DNA of 27,965 nt from Labyrinthula sp. Ha (taxonomy: Eukaryota; Sar; Bigyra; Labyrinthulida; Labyrinthulaceae). Both the position numbers and the translations under genes were made by a program. Below the pieces are notes generated by a model. It was not told the DNA's origin. It did no database searches and was given only the letters and a program-made list of their open reading frames with translations. Below are positions 9,285 through 19,190 of this stretch, in pieces. Location of the stretch: NCBI GenBank assembly GCA_015227615.1, contig JAALGZ010000110.1, positions 1 through 27,965 on the forward strand, read 5' to 3'. The stretch's first letter is position 1; each line of letters starts with the position of its first letter.

Positions 9285-10502
9285 TTACCAATATTCTTTT
9301 TGTAACATTTTTGCAATAGTTTGTAATTGAATATTACTTGTTCCTTCATAAATACTTCCAATTAGACTATCTCTATAAAACTTTTCTTGTGGCATATCTT
9401 TTGTAAATCCAACTCCACCCATCCATTCAACACACTGCCTACTTACTTCAGCAGCAACAACACTGGCATACCACTTTGCCATAGCTGCCTCTTTTACAAA
9501 CTCTTGCCCGTTTTCTTTCTTTCTAGCTGCATTATATACCAATAATCTTGCGGCTTCTATCTCACTTGCTGCTTTTGCATATTGTAATTCCATACCTTGA
9601 AACTTACCGATACTTTTTCCAAACTGCTGCCTTTCTCCTAAATATGGTAAAGTTGCATCAAAAGCTCCTTGTGCAATACCAAGCATCTGAGCAGCTATCC
9701 CAATTCTTCCTTCATTAAGAGTTTCTATCGCATATTTATATCCTTTACCAACTTCTCCAAGGATTTGACTTTGATCTACATGTACATTATCCATAGTTAC
9801 TGTACAAGTACTTGATGCACGAATACCAAGCTTATCTTCTGGAGTACCAATTGTTAATCCAGACATAGATCTTTCTAGAACAAAGCAAGTTATACCTTTA
9901 TATCCAAGATCAGGATTTACATTTGCCATAACAAGAAATATTTCTGCTTCTCCACTGTTTGTAATCCACATTTTACTTCCATTCAATTTATAACTTCCAT
10001 CTGCTTGAACATCTGCTCGAGTAGCCAAAGCAAACGCATCTGAGCCAGATCCACTTTCACTTAAGCAAAAACAGCCTAATGTATCACTTGCAAGTTTGGT
10101 TAAATATTTTTTTTTCATTTCTTCATTCGCATAAAGTCTAAAAAAGTTATTGACAAGTGTATTTTGGACATCACAGCAAACAGAAACTGAAGGATCAACT
10201 TTAGCAAGTTCTTCTATAGCTAAGATAGCTGAAAGAAAAGATGCTCCTGATCCATTATATTCTTCAGGAACTTCTATTCCCATAAGTCCGTTTGTAAACA
10301 AAGAATCAAGAAGATCTGGTTTAATCTTTTTATTAGCGTCCATAGAAGAAACGTGTGGAAGTATTTCGTCTTGTGCAAAGCGATGAACTGTATCTTTAAA
10401 CATTTGTTCTTCTTCTGTAAGAGATTGAAGAGGAAGTGGTGAAACACTAAATCTACGGAAATGATTTAATGAAGTTTTGATTTTTTTTATACTGCGAAAC
10501 AT
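9285..10502 (-). CDS. ACADSB: Short/branched-chain acyl-CoA dehydrogenase, mitochondrial
   Basis: This intact intronless 405-residue flavoprotein has the usual family length. Residues 1 to about 25 are basic and free of acidic residues (MFRSIKKIKTSLNHFRRFS), a likely mitochondrial leader. The family signature CLSESGSGSD lies at 146-155, followed by GSKMWITN, KLGIRASSTC, the FAD/tetramer segment LNEGRIGIAAQMLGIAQGAF, RQQFGKSIGKFQ, ECs-type CVEWMGGVGFTKD, and IYEGTSNIQ, whose E386 is the catalytic base. The MANVNPDLGYKGITCFVLER region and the glutamate in YEG fit the SBCAD/SCAD group rather than isovaleryl-CoA dehydrogenase; ACADSB is my best match by memory. The enzyme oxidises 2-methylbutanoyl-CoA and short acyl-CoAs in isoleucine and fatty-acid breakdown, passing electrons to ETF in the matrix. 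It ends in TAA. It is divergent from the carrier gene 170 bp away. Confidence 0.93.
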   Translation of the reverse strand: MFRSIKKIKTSLNHFRRFSVSPLPLQSLTEEEQMFKDTVHRFAQDEILPHVSSMDANKKIKPDLLDSLFTNGLMGIEVPEEYNGSGASFLSAILAIEELAKVDPSVSVCCDVQNTLVNNFFRLYANEEMKKKYLTKLASDTLGCFCLSESGSGSDAFALATRADVQADGSYKLNGSKMWITNSGEAEIFLVMANVNPDLGYKGITCFVLERSMSGLTIGTPEDKLGIRASSTCTVTMDNVHVDQSQILGEVGKGYKYAIETLNEGRIGIAAQMLGIAQGAFDATLPYLGERQQFGKSIGKFQGMELQYAKAASEIEAARLLVYNAARKKENGQEFVKEAAMAKWYASVVAAEVSRQCVEWMGGVGFTKDMPQEKFYRDSLIGSIYEGTSNIQLQTIAKMLQKEYW

Positions 10503-10672
10503 TCTTTTTTTATTACTTTATATTTCAAAATTTATTAACGAAATATATATCGAATCTTATTGGAAATTGACGAGATCATAAACCTAAAAAATATAAGCTT
10601 AACGATATCGTGGAATTCTTTTATGACATACCGATAGATATCGCTAAATCAACAACAAACCAAAAAAAAAGA
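10503..10672. promoter_or_regulatory. Shared divergent promoter region
   Basis: The 170 bp between two start codons facing apart must contain both 5' UTRs and probably both core promoters. It is AT-rich, with an A-run just before the carrier ATG and a T-run (an A-run in gene sense) next to the dehydrogenase ATG. No TATA or Inr element can be assigned with confidence. Confidence 0.5.
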
Positions 10673-11512
10673 ATGACGAGCAAAGAAAATCAAAGAGCAA
10701 GTTTAACAACAGATGAAAATTTGATTGTAGGTGCAGTTGGTGGAACATTAGAAACAGCACTTTTAATGCCAATTATAACATATAAATTTTGTAAACAAGA
10801 AGGACGTCCTTATCCAAAGTTCCCTAGAATGTATAAAGGAGTTGGCATACAAGCAGGATCTGTTGCACCACTTACAGCTATTCAAATGGCAATTAATGGA
10901 CTTACTGAAAAATATATGCTTAGTTTATTAAATTCCACACAATTGAATAAATCACAAACTATATCTTGTGCTGCTCTTGCAGGTGCTTTTTCAGCACTAC
11001 TTTATGCACCAGTTGATTCTATTATGATACATCAACAAAAGCTTAATCTTCCACCTATTCAAACAATTTCTACTTTAATAAAAACATATGGACCAACATC
11101 TATATTTAGAGCACTTCCATCTACTGCTTTAAGAGAAGCTTTATATGTTGGTGGATATCTTGGTTTAGCACCTGTATTTACAAAAGAAATTATGAATATG
11201 AAAGGTTGGGAAAATAGTTTTTATTTAGGAAGTTTATCTGGTGCTATTTTAGCTGGTGTAATAAGTAATTTATTAAGTCATCCAGTTGATACTGTAAAAA
11301 CTTTACAACAAGCAGATATGGAAAAAAAAAAGTTTAGAAATAGTTTTATAAGTGGAAAAGAAGTTTGGAAAGAAGAAGGAATTAAAGGTTTTTTTAAAGG
11401 TGGTTTTGCTAGAACTGTAAGAGGATGTGGTGCATTTTTTGTAGTAAGTAGTTTAAGAGAACAAGCTATAAGAAATAAAACAGAGAAAGGAAGTCCATGG
11501 AGATTTAAATAA
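10673..11512 (+). CDS. Mitochondrial carrier family (SLC25) protein, substrate unknown
   Basis: I chose the ATG at 10673 (279 residues). The frame is open back to a GTG at 10610, but the next in-frame ATG is this one. Three tandem about-90-residue carrier repeats are visible. The third has a perfect signature, PVDTVK (204-209) with LQQ after it. The second has PVDSIM (113-118), and the first is degenerate, PIITYK (33-38). Small-residue helix motifs precede each (VGGTLETALL, AGAFSALLYA, LSGAILAGVISNLL), and the aromatic/glycine block EEGIKGFFKGGFARTVRGCG lies in the last repeat. Carriers exchange metabolites across the inner mitochondrial membrane. The weakened first repeat suggests a divergent subfamily, and I cannot infer a substrate. 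It is intronless, ends in TAA, and is divergent from the acyl-CoA dehydrogenase. Confidence 0.88.
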   Translation: MTSKENQRASLTTDENLIVGAVGGTLETALLMPIITYKFCKQEGRPYPKFPRMYKGVGIQAGSVAPLTAIQMAINGLTEKYMLSLLNSTQLNKSQTISCAALAGAFSALLYAPVDSIMIHQQKLNLPPIQTISTLIKTYGPTSIFRALPSTALREALYVGGYLGLAPVFTKEIMNMKGWENSFYLGSLSGAILAGVISNLLSHPVDTVKTLQQADMEKKKFRNSFISGKEVWKEEGIKGFFKGGFARTVRGCGAFFVVSSLREQAIRNKTEKGSPWRFK

Positions 11513-14500
11513 ATATTAACTCAACTATTGATATTAAGAGAGTGTTTTCTTCTTTTTTGTTTTTATCATACGACTATTTAAATTCTTTCTTACTCTGTTA
11601 ATCCGAATTCTCTCAGCAGTCAATAAAAATATTAATCTTACAAAGTATTTATATATTAAGAAATTCTTAGGTTGATGTTCTTTTCTATAATCAAGAACTA
11701 CATTTACAATATTTTTCAGAGAAATTGGTTCAAAAACCTAAACATATTCATCGCAAACTTGAAAAGGTTTTATTCTCTTACTTGTTAAGATTGTTATTAA
11801 TTCTGCAAAAATAACATTTTTCGACTTCTTATCATATTCTAGTAGAATTATATTACTTAGAGCAACTTGTAAAATTAAGATTCTTTCCTGTTTTATATAT
11901 TTTTGTAATATTTGTAAATCCTATTTTACACATAATAATAAAACAAACTAGTTTATGTATTATAATTATTAAAATATAAATATTCTTTTAACATGCACTG
12001 ACACAATTCATTTATGAAAAAGAGACAGTTTTACTCTCGTAGAATAACGATCACAAAGTCCAAATATGGTTGAAAGAACGCAGTCACGTTATCTAAGTGT
12101 TCTTGTATATGTTTTAAGTTCAAATCAGTCCTCTACATTTTGAAAAAACTATTTAAAGTCGTGAGCTATTTTCCTTACCAGAATATAGCTTCTTCCATTT
12201 GCGATGGAATATTAGCTGTACTGAATTTAAGCCTACCATTCATAATTTCTCTTCAATTAAGATAAATTGTTTTTTGAACATGCTCCATACTCACAGAGAA
12301 CAATCCCATTGACAATTAAGTGCAAACTGAGAATATTTTTTCACTTCTGTCGATATGGTCTAATTGAAAACCACCTCTTCAGCACTTTTATCAATAGCTC
12401 CCTTTTTTCCAATGAATTCAAGAGATGCCTTTAATCTTCGCTTAAAACCAGTATAAATTCAACTAATTATTTTAGAACTATAATGACGAATAAAAGACAA
12501 AAAATAATACACGAAATAGACTTCTTTACTTTGGCCTCTTATTGTGGAACTTGCTTGTAAATGTTCTAAAAAGTCAAGTTTTCAAAATATATTTATGAAA
12601 ACAAATACTTTTCTAAACGATCTCTCTGATAAGATCTTACTTGAAAACTCTGAAGCAGTGACTCTGTAATAATATTAGGCACAAATTTTCTGAAAAGGTT
12701 GAAAGTCTTCTTTATTATTTCTTAGTTATTTTCAGTACACCATGATAACACAAAAACAAACATATTGAATACATATTTATATTTGATGTTCCTTAGAGGA
12801 ATATGAAGAAGACTCTAAGGAAGGTTCTATTAATAAGTATTTTTGTTACAAAATAAGCACAATTGAAAAGATTTCGAACGAAGCACTGCATCCTCCATAA
12901 TCATCACCTTTAGAAACAAAAATATGTGTCGTAGAGGGGATTCATGGTCACTGGAACAGGGTTGGAGTATATTTTTCTTGTTTCATTAGTTCTATAACAT
13001 AGAGTATCAAATCCTCCAATCTCTTCCAGAAGAGTTGAAATTTGCTTGTACAAGAACTGGTTAAAAGTAAAAAATAATATGAAAATAAATATCATAGTGA
13101 ATCTCATTCAAAAGCATTTTTAATGTTCTATATAGCTCCTTGTCTCAAATTCATGTGATTTCCGCAGAAGAGAAAGCGACCTTCTATATTTCAAAATGAT
13201 TTCATCATTCGCAAATGAGCCTCAGTTATATATATATATACTTCTATTCTAAATCTTAGGTCATTATTCTATTATCAACGGTGTTGCCACTTTATAAAAT
13301 AAAGAAAACAGCACTCAATTGATCTCAAGACTAGTTAGAGCGCAAGCTATGAAATTTTTTCTGCACCTTTAGTGAAATTAGCAGGCTACTTTTATTAAAA
13401 AATCTTTTCATTCTGATAAACCTCGCTCTAGACTAAGAGCGTGCTTGATAAGTGTATACAAATACCTTATTCTAATATTGAAAGAATCCAAAATCTTTTA
13501 ACTATTCTCTTCCGAATCTGAATCATTCTTTGCTAATGTTCCCACTTCTAAGAATACTCGACAACTTATACTGAACATGTGTTTGAACTGGAGCTAATGA
13601 AACAATTATTTATTTCTTCATCTCTTATTTTGCATGTTTCCATTTCCTTGTTTATAAGTCTTGCACCAAAAAAACTGTCTTTAAATCACAGTCTACTTAC
13701 TTTTTCTTATAGGAAAGTCACATGCAAAGAACTGAACTGTCACAAGATTTCTTAACTGAAGCAATTGTTTAACCAAGTTGAGATGAGTATAGACCAACAA
13801 AAAAAGTACTGAAGGTCTCCTAATTAACCAGATCAGTTTTTATAATACCTCAATCCTTGTATGCCCCCATTTTCTTCCGATTCTTAAAGTCAAGGGACCC
13901 CACATCAGAAAGGAAACCTAATCCCCTGTTTTAATCGAAACAAGCGCCCTTGACCCTAATTACATGTGATAAATCATATAATCTTCGAGAGTAACTATAA
14001 CTTTAAACTTTTTATAAGAAATATCATTGGAGCTGGCTTACAGTTTCATACTTGAAAAGAACAAGTAGTCTTAGGTTCCAATCAGACATTCTTGCAAGGA
14101 ATAAGAAAAGACACGTTGGTTATAGGTATTATACCTCATCTTTTTAATGTGAATACTTTTTATAACAAAAAACAACTTTTTCTTTTTTATGTGCGCCTCC
14201 ACGTCTCTTTCGAATATTTATTCTCATGTTTCCCATCCTCTAGGGGCATGTTCCCATTTCTTCTATTCTCTTTTTCTTTTTAAACACATTGATTTTCCTT
14301 TCTTTTCTTAAGATTCAAAGAAAATTCAAAACAAATTATTTCTTTCTATCATATTTAAATCTTTTAATATTTATCTTTTTTTTGTTGATCTTTTCTATCT
14401 TTTAAACGGCTCATCTTTTGTCCTCAAATTTCTCCTACATTTTTGAGAAATGAATATTCTAAAAGGTAAAGAAAAAATGGAGGAAGAATTTGAAAAGTTA

Positions 14501-15459
14501 AAAAATAGATTTGTATAACTTAATAGAGAGAGTTTGAAGCTAAGAAAGAACTTGAAACAAATTATGCTATCTGTTGATATAATCAATTCTGTTAATAAGC
14601 AAAATAGAAAGTTAACTGCAAAACAAAATACATCAACATAACCTTCTATTTAAACAAAAAATAAGAAAACCAAACAAACAGACATATAATATAAAATAAA
14701 AGTTAAAAAAAAATCTCAATATTGTAAATTATATGCTGATAAAAAAGTTTTTTGAAGGTTCAGTTATTGAGATCTATGATAGATTGGAAGGTGTTTGTGC
14801 TGACAAAGTAAACAGTCTGAAGGAATAGTTAGACAAGTAATTGTCCGTATCGTCTATATGTATATGATGATAAGTATATTAAATTAAATTAACTGAAAGA
14901 GCTTGAAAACAGCTTTAAAATGATATAAGTAACGTCTTCTAACTCCCAGTAGTTGTTGATATATTGAGGTTTTACTATCTGTTGTTTCCGGTGCTTCTGT
15001 ATTAGTAAAAATGTATTATGTAAAGTTGCACCAATTGTGCAGTAATGTAATATTGTATTATAACTATGTAAAGTGTAAACAGTCAGTATGGAGAGAGTCG
15101 TACACTCGACTGCTTAGTGTCTGACTGGAATTTTGATAACTAATTTTGATTTGGATATTCTAAATGGGTGAATCCAATCAGTGGGAAAAGAATAATGAAG
15201 AGATATTATTTTAAGAAGATCAATGAAGAACCTTGTGTTCTTAATAAATGAAAGAGCTTGTTTGCGTGGATGCGTTTTAAGATTTGGATAAGATATCTTG
15301 GGAAAAGTATTCATATATAGTTTATTCTTATTAATGACAACAGTGGTAAATAATGATATTATTTTGAAGAAAGAAAAAATCTCTGGTTAACTGAAGAAAA
15401 ATAGTTCTCCAGTGGTTGTTTTTGATGAATAATATTTTATGTCAAGTATTAAACATAAG
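11513..15459. other. Long intergenic region, no gene seen
   Basis: Nearly 4 kb of AT-rich sequence. I looked for frames that could be stitched through tiny GTAT...TTTAG introns like those of the neighbouring Roco gene and found no convincing chain. A 65-codon frame at 12910-13107 (minus) starts with a hydrophobic, signal-like stretch but has no continuation or known motif. A (TA)7 tract sits at 13227-13240. Pyrimidine-rich stretches occur at about 14150-14420. A diverged, intron-broken gene could be missed. Confidence 0.5.
13227..13240. repeat. (TA)7 microsatellite
   Basis: A simple alternating TA run with no associated gene. Confidence 0.9.
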
Positions 15460-18024
15460 TCAATCCTCATCTGAGCAATAATTAATTTCAAATCTTTCTT
15501 CAAACTCTTCTAAAATACTCAACTCCTCAAAAATATGTTGAATTTTTGTCCATATTAAAGTATTTATTTTATAGCCTATATAGTTAAAAATTATTGTATT
15601 TTCTTTATTTATGTAAATATCTAAAATACTTTCAACCCCAAAAATAAACCTTGAAAACGAGTTAAATAGAAAAGAATCAACCAAACTATCTTCTCTTCAG
15701 AATAAATAAATAATTTTCATAAAGGTTGTTTTTGTAACTGGTTGTGGAAAGTCTACCTTCTTAAATTTGCCTTTGAATAGTTTGAACTTTAGATCTTTTA
15801 CTTCAGGAAGTAATTCAGGAGCTATATAACTGTCTTTTTCTCTTGGATAAACAAACAAAACTAAATTATGTAAAGCTATATTCAAAATATATTCTCTTTC
15901 TTTTTTTGTATATTGTTGTAATAAAACTTCAAACAAATCTTTTCTTATTATTCCAGTATCAATATATTTTCTATAGTTTGAAAATACTTTTTTATTTGTT
16001 CTAAAAGCAAGTTGATGAAAACTTTCATCACGAATAAAACTTCCCAAAGCTTGAGCTAAAAAAGAAGGTGCAAAAAATATAAAATTATCACTTTCAGATA
16101 AATTAATGTTTTTGAAATAAGAAATTATTCCTTCTTTAGAATATATTTCTAACATTTCTTCTTCAGAAAAGTTACATTTTTTAGCTTTTAGTTTAAACTT
16201 TTCAACTGTCATATAACTTAATTCTTCTCGACAATTATCCAAAAATAATACATAAACAGATTTGATCGATATACTTGGATTTAATAAGTCATATAACTTT
16301 GATTTATTATTCTCTATGCTCATTAACTTCTTTTTAATTGCCTTTTCACAACTTTTATTAGAATCAATAGCGTTTTCAACAGGAAAGAAAATAGTTTTTT
16401 CATCTTCAACAATAGTTAAATTCCCAGAAAGTTCAGTAAGAAAGGATTTAAGCTTATAATTTACACCGTCAAGTGTTTCATTTTTCTTTAAAAAAGTATT
16501 TAAATAAGTTCCAATAAATAAAACAGGTGCTTTTGGAGTATTTGCTAAAATACTTTCACACCAAAATTTAAGTCTAAATAAATCTTTTTCATTTAATTTT
16601 GTCATATTGAAAACCACTAAATAAAAAGCCTTTTTATTCATAAAAATATGATGAACAGAAGAAAAAACTTCTTGTCCACCAAAATCATAAACACGTAAAA
16701 AAGTATCGTAAGTTGTGAAATCTGAATAGATACTCGTTGTATATTCGTGAACAAAACTTTTCTCTCTTACAGTTCTTGTAATCAACTCATCTTCAAAATC
16801 TAAGTTATATCTTGATTCTTTTTGAACTACATTTCCAATACTATATTCAAATTTCAACATATTGTTTACTCTTTGAACGCTCAGATCATATTTTGTAAGT
16901 GGTTTAAACTTATTCGGACCGGAATAGCTGCGAACTTGAAATATTTGATAATCTTCCAAAACTAAAGTAGATTGTGTTTCTTTTTTGAAAACTTTTTCCA
17001 GATAAGTTTCTTAATAAAGAAGTTTTTCCAGTTCTTCCATCACCTAAAAATAAAAGAGAACTAAATAAAATACCCATAAGAATAACTGGAACTTCTCTTA
17101 ACGACTCGTCTTCTTGATATTGATTTTGTAAAGCAGAATGAACAAGTTTTTTTAACATTTTAGTCTTTCCTATAGGTTCAATAAAATTTTTATAAACTTG
17201 AAGACCAAGAATGCAGGAATGTGAATCAACTATTTCTTGTAATTCAATAATATCTTCTTCTAATGGCTTTTCAGATGGTTCAGTTTGTCTATATATTAAA
17301 CTCTTTATTATTTTATTAGTTTTCAGGAAGTTTTTAATACCTGAAATAATAACTTTATCTTGAACATCTTCACTAATACTAAAAACTCAATATATTAATA
17401 AGAAATACTGTATTTTTAAAATTGTTTTATTGAAAGATAAACTTTTAAATATATTTGATATATTTATTGAACTGAATTCGTTTATAGTTAGTCTAAATAA
17501 TAATATAAAATATTTTTACTTTATATCTTTTATATTGAGTGATTTTAATAAACTACAAAAAGAACCCACTTCAGGAATATAACAATAATAAAACCTAAAC
17601 TAAACATATAAAAAAATATACTCCAATATATTCAGTTTCAAGTTTTTAAGTTGTTGAAGGTTTTGAAAATTTTCGTCACTGAAGCTGCAATGACAAATTC
17701 TAAAGTCAAAGAAACAAAATAAAATACTCAAGTTCTTTCACAGCTGGAAAACAAAGAATAAATCTTACAAATATTGATTCAACAGTACCAAAGGGACAAT
17801 AGGCAAACCTAACATAAAGATAAAAGAAAATAGAATACTCTATAAAAGGTACTTCTTTATCTGGTTGGGACCCTTTAACAAATTCTTCTATCTCCCTTTT
17901 GAACTTTTTTGTTTTTTTAGGATAGGTTACCCTTTGAATAACTTAGATAATTAAAATACCATGAAATACTAAGGTGTGTTTTATCACTTCTTGTTTCATA
18001 TTGTTGTTTAATTGATTTAATCAT
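15460..18024 (-). CDS. Roco GTPase: leucine-rich repeats, Roc and COR domains (gene with seven tiny introns; one frameshift and one in-frame TGA)
   Basis: Exons on the minus strand: 18024-17970, 17941-17839, 17808-17728, 17699-17622, 17594-17520, 17492-17409, 17378-17074 and 17043-15460, about 787 codons. The first 200 residues are LRR-like (FPAVKELEICHCSF, LQQLKNLKLNILEF, CSLLKSLNIKDIKL, IFKSLSFNKTILKI). The Roc GTPase follows, with P-loop VILMGDGRTGKTSLLRNL (G261-T268), an ST pair for switch I, DFGGQEVF (about 380) and APVLFIGTYLN in the G4 place. The COR domain runs from about 470 (FFAPSFLAQALGSFI; YIDTGIIRKDLFEVL; YIAPELLPEV). No kinase follows. Roco proteins are dimeric signalling GTPases related to LRRK2. 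Oddities: the frame shifts by one in an A6 run at about 16981-16986, and TGA lies in frame at 15697-15699, after which COR-like coding resumes to a TGA at 15460. Either the gene is newly decaying or the assembly has errors. Confidence 0.85.
17044..17073 (-). other. Roco intron 7 (30 nt, splits the P-loop)
   Basis: It begins GTATTTT and ends ATTTTTAG. It has no stop and is in frame, so an ORF caller reads it as ten extra residues (ILFSSLLFLG). Removal gives VPVILMGDGRTGKT, the exact beta-strand plus P-loop of Roc domains. Confidence 0.85.
17379..17408 (-). other. Roco intron 6 (30 nt)
   Basis: It begins GTATTTC and ends GTTTTTAG. Its length is a multiple of three, but it contains an in-frame TGA. 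Removal gives NKTILKI joined to HISEDVQDKV, a regular LRR step. Confidence 0.85.
17493..17519 (-). other. Roco intron 5 (27 nt)
   Basis: It begins GTAAAA and ends TTATTTAG. Splicing joins SLNIKDIK to LTINEFSSIN and removes an in-frame stop formed at the exon edge. Confidence 0.8.
17595..17621 (-). other. Roco intron 4 (27 nt)
   Basis: It begins GTATAT and ends TTTAGTTTAG. The second of two tandem AG sites keeps the frame; use of the first (22 nt) would not. Splicing joins LKLNILE to FYYCYIPEV. Confidence 0.8.
17700..17727 (-). other. Roco intron 3 (28 nt)
   Basis: It begins GTATTTT and ends GACTTTAG. Splicing completes an LRR core, KELE joined to ICHCSFSDEN, after the second base of a codon. 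Confidence 0.85.
17809..17838 (-). other. Roco intron 2 (30 nt)
   Basis: It begins GTATTC, is T-rich, and ends TGTTAG. Splicing joins EVPFIE to FAYCPFGTVESIF after the second base of a codon. Confidence 0.8.
17942..17969 (-). other. Roco intron 1 (28 nt)
   Basis: It begins GTATTTC and ends CTAAG. Splicing links the ATG at 18024 (MIKSIKQQYETRSDKTHL) to IIQRVTYPKK and removes an in-frame stop. A rival reading uses the ATG at 17997-17999 with an 18-nt intron inside this one; the 28-nt version fits the size of the other introns better. Confidence 0.7.
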
Positions 18025-19190
18025 TTTATTTTTGTTTGTTTGTTTTTGTTATTTTAGTACATAAATTAATTGCCCAAAATATTTTTTTTGTATAATAGTA
18101 ATCCTTAAAAGAAAATATATAAATCAACAAAATAAAATTTAATCTGACACAAACCCTAATCATTTAAGATATTTAATTCTATAAGAGATATTATTTTAGA
18201 TATCTCTAAAACCTCAAAACCACAAAAAAATTACATATTCTTTTTTTCTTGACAACTGAAAATTTAGGAAGAAACCATTATACCAAATCTATAGCTTCCT
18301 TCGTTGTTATACCTAAGTTAATATCTACAGTAGGGATGGTTAACCTGTAGATACAGAAAGAATAAAGCCCTTGGTGGAATATACATATACGTATGAATCT
18401 TGGTCATTTACTTAGTTTTTAAAGCAACACAATAATATAAAAAGTAAAAGAAACACTTGGGAAACTTCAAGTGAACCATACCATCGACCAAGTGGAAAAT
18501 AACTAATTATTAACTTGAAAACTACCCAGAAAAGGGAAAAAATCCTCGAAGAGTAAAACAAGCGTAGTAATATATGACAATAATGATTTCAGCATTTGAT
18601 CCCTCAAAGGGGTTTCAAGACACCGCCGAAAAGGGATATCGCTACCCTACAGAGTAAAATCTATGCACACACAATGAATAAAGGGTCGAGCAGTTCTAAT
18701 AATGTCCAATAAAAAACTAGAACTCTTAGATTTAACGCATTTATTGCCATAAAGAAGGAATCAAACCTTTATGTCATTATCATTGTCAAAAGTATAGGCA
18801 TTCTATAGACTCTAGTTTCGCTAGCTCTACGACAGCTGATAAAGCCCCAAGAAATAAAAACAATGTGGTATTTTACAAAAATGAAGATCAGGTAACTATT
18901 CTGTCACAGAAAAAACAATTGAGATCATTACTGCAATTTCTAATGACGACTTTTGTTGAAGTTTCGCGTTTTTGGATATTTTGATGAGGCAACATGCTTT
19001 CCAAAGTGGGGCTCGAACTGCAAAATAATTATAACATACAAATTAAAGAGCAGTTTAGACAAGCATCGCCAACTTAAAGTAAAGATCAAGCTTATTTTTT
19101 AGACTTTTAAAGCATACTAGTTGGAATTAACGGAAATCATTGTAGCCATAAGGCAAAAATGCTTGAAGACTTAAGAAATTTGTACAAGAC
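18025..19190. other. Upstream region of the Roco gene and intergenic sequence
   Basis: The first 40 bases upstream of the Roco ATG are A-rich on the coding strand (CAAA repeats), as in an AT-rich 5' UTR. Nothing else can be assigned except the inverted repeat at 18322-18353. Coding-like composition appears gradually from about 18850. Confidence 0.5.
18322..18353. repeat. 9-bp inverted repeat with 14-nt loop
   Basis: TATCTACAG (18322-18330) and CTGTAGATA (18345-18353) are complementary, with the 8-bp palindrome GGTTAACC within the loop region at 18338-18345. This could be a small hairpin RNA, a protein-binding site or a transposon remnant; no function is assigned. Confidence 0.4.

Noticed and set aside
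10150-10386. 78-codon plus-strand frame
   Set aside because: Antisense to the intact acyl-CoA dehydrogenase.
12910-13107. 65-codon minus-strand frame with a signal-peptide-like start
   Set aside because: No recognisable domain and no tiny-intron junction leading to a continuation; length is within chance expectation.
15697-16959. Roco gene beginning at 16959 as a 420-residue protein
   Set aside because: The only start there is a TTG, and it would lack the P-loop. Upstream exons supply the LRRs and P-loop in continuous frame.
17942-17999. Roco start at the ATG 17997-17999 with an 18-nt first intron
   Set aside because: It gives a valid frame, but the intron would be far shorter than the other six. 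The ATG at 18024 with a 28-nt intron fits the pattern better.
15460-18024. LRRK-type protein with a kinase domain
   Set aside because: Coding ends after the COR domain and no kinase motifs are found downstream to 14 kb.
18999-19020. GGGGCTCGAACTGC as the T-arm of a tRNA
   Set aside because: No matching acceptor stem, anticodon arm or D arm could be folded around it on either strand.
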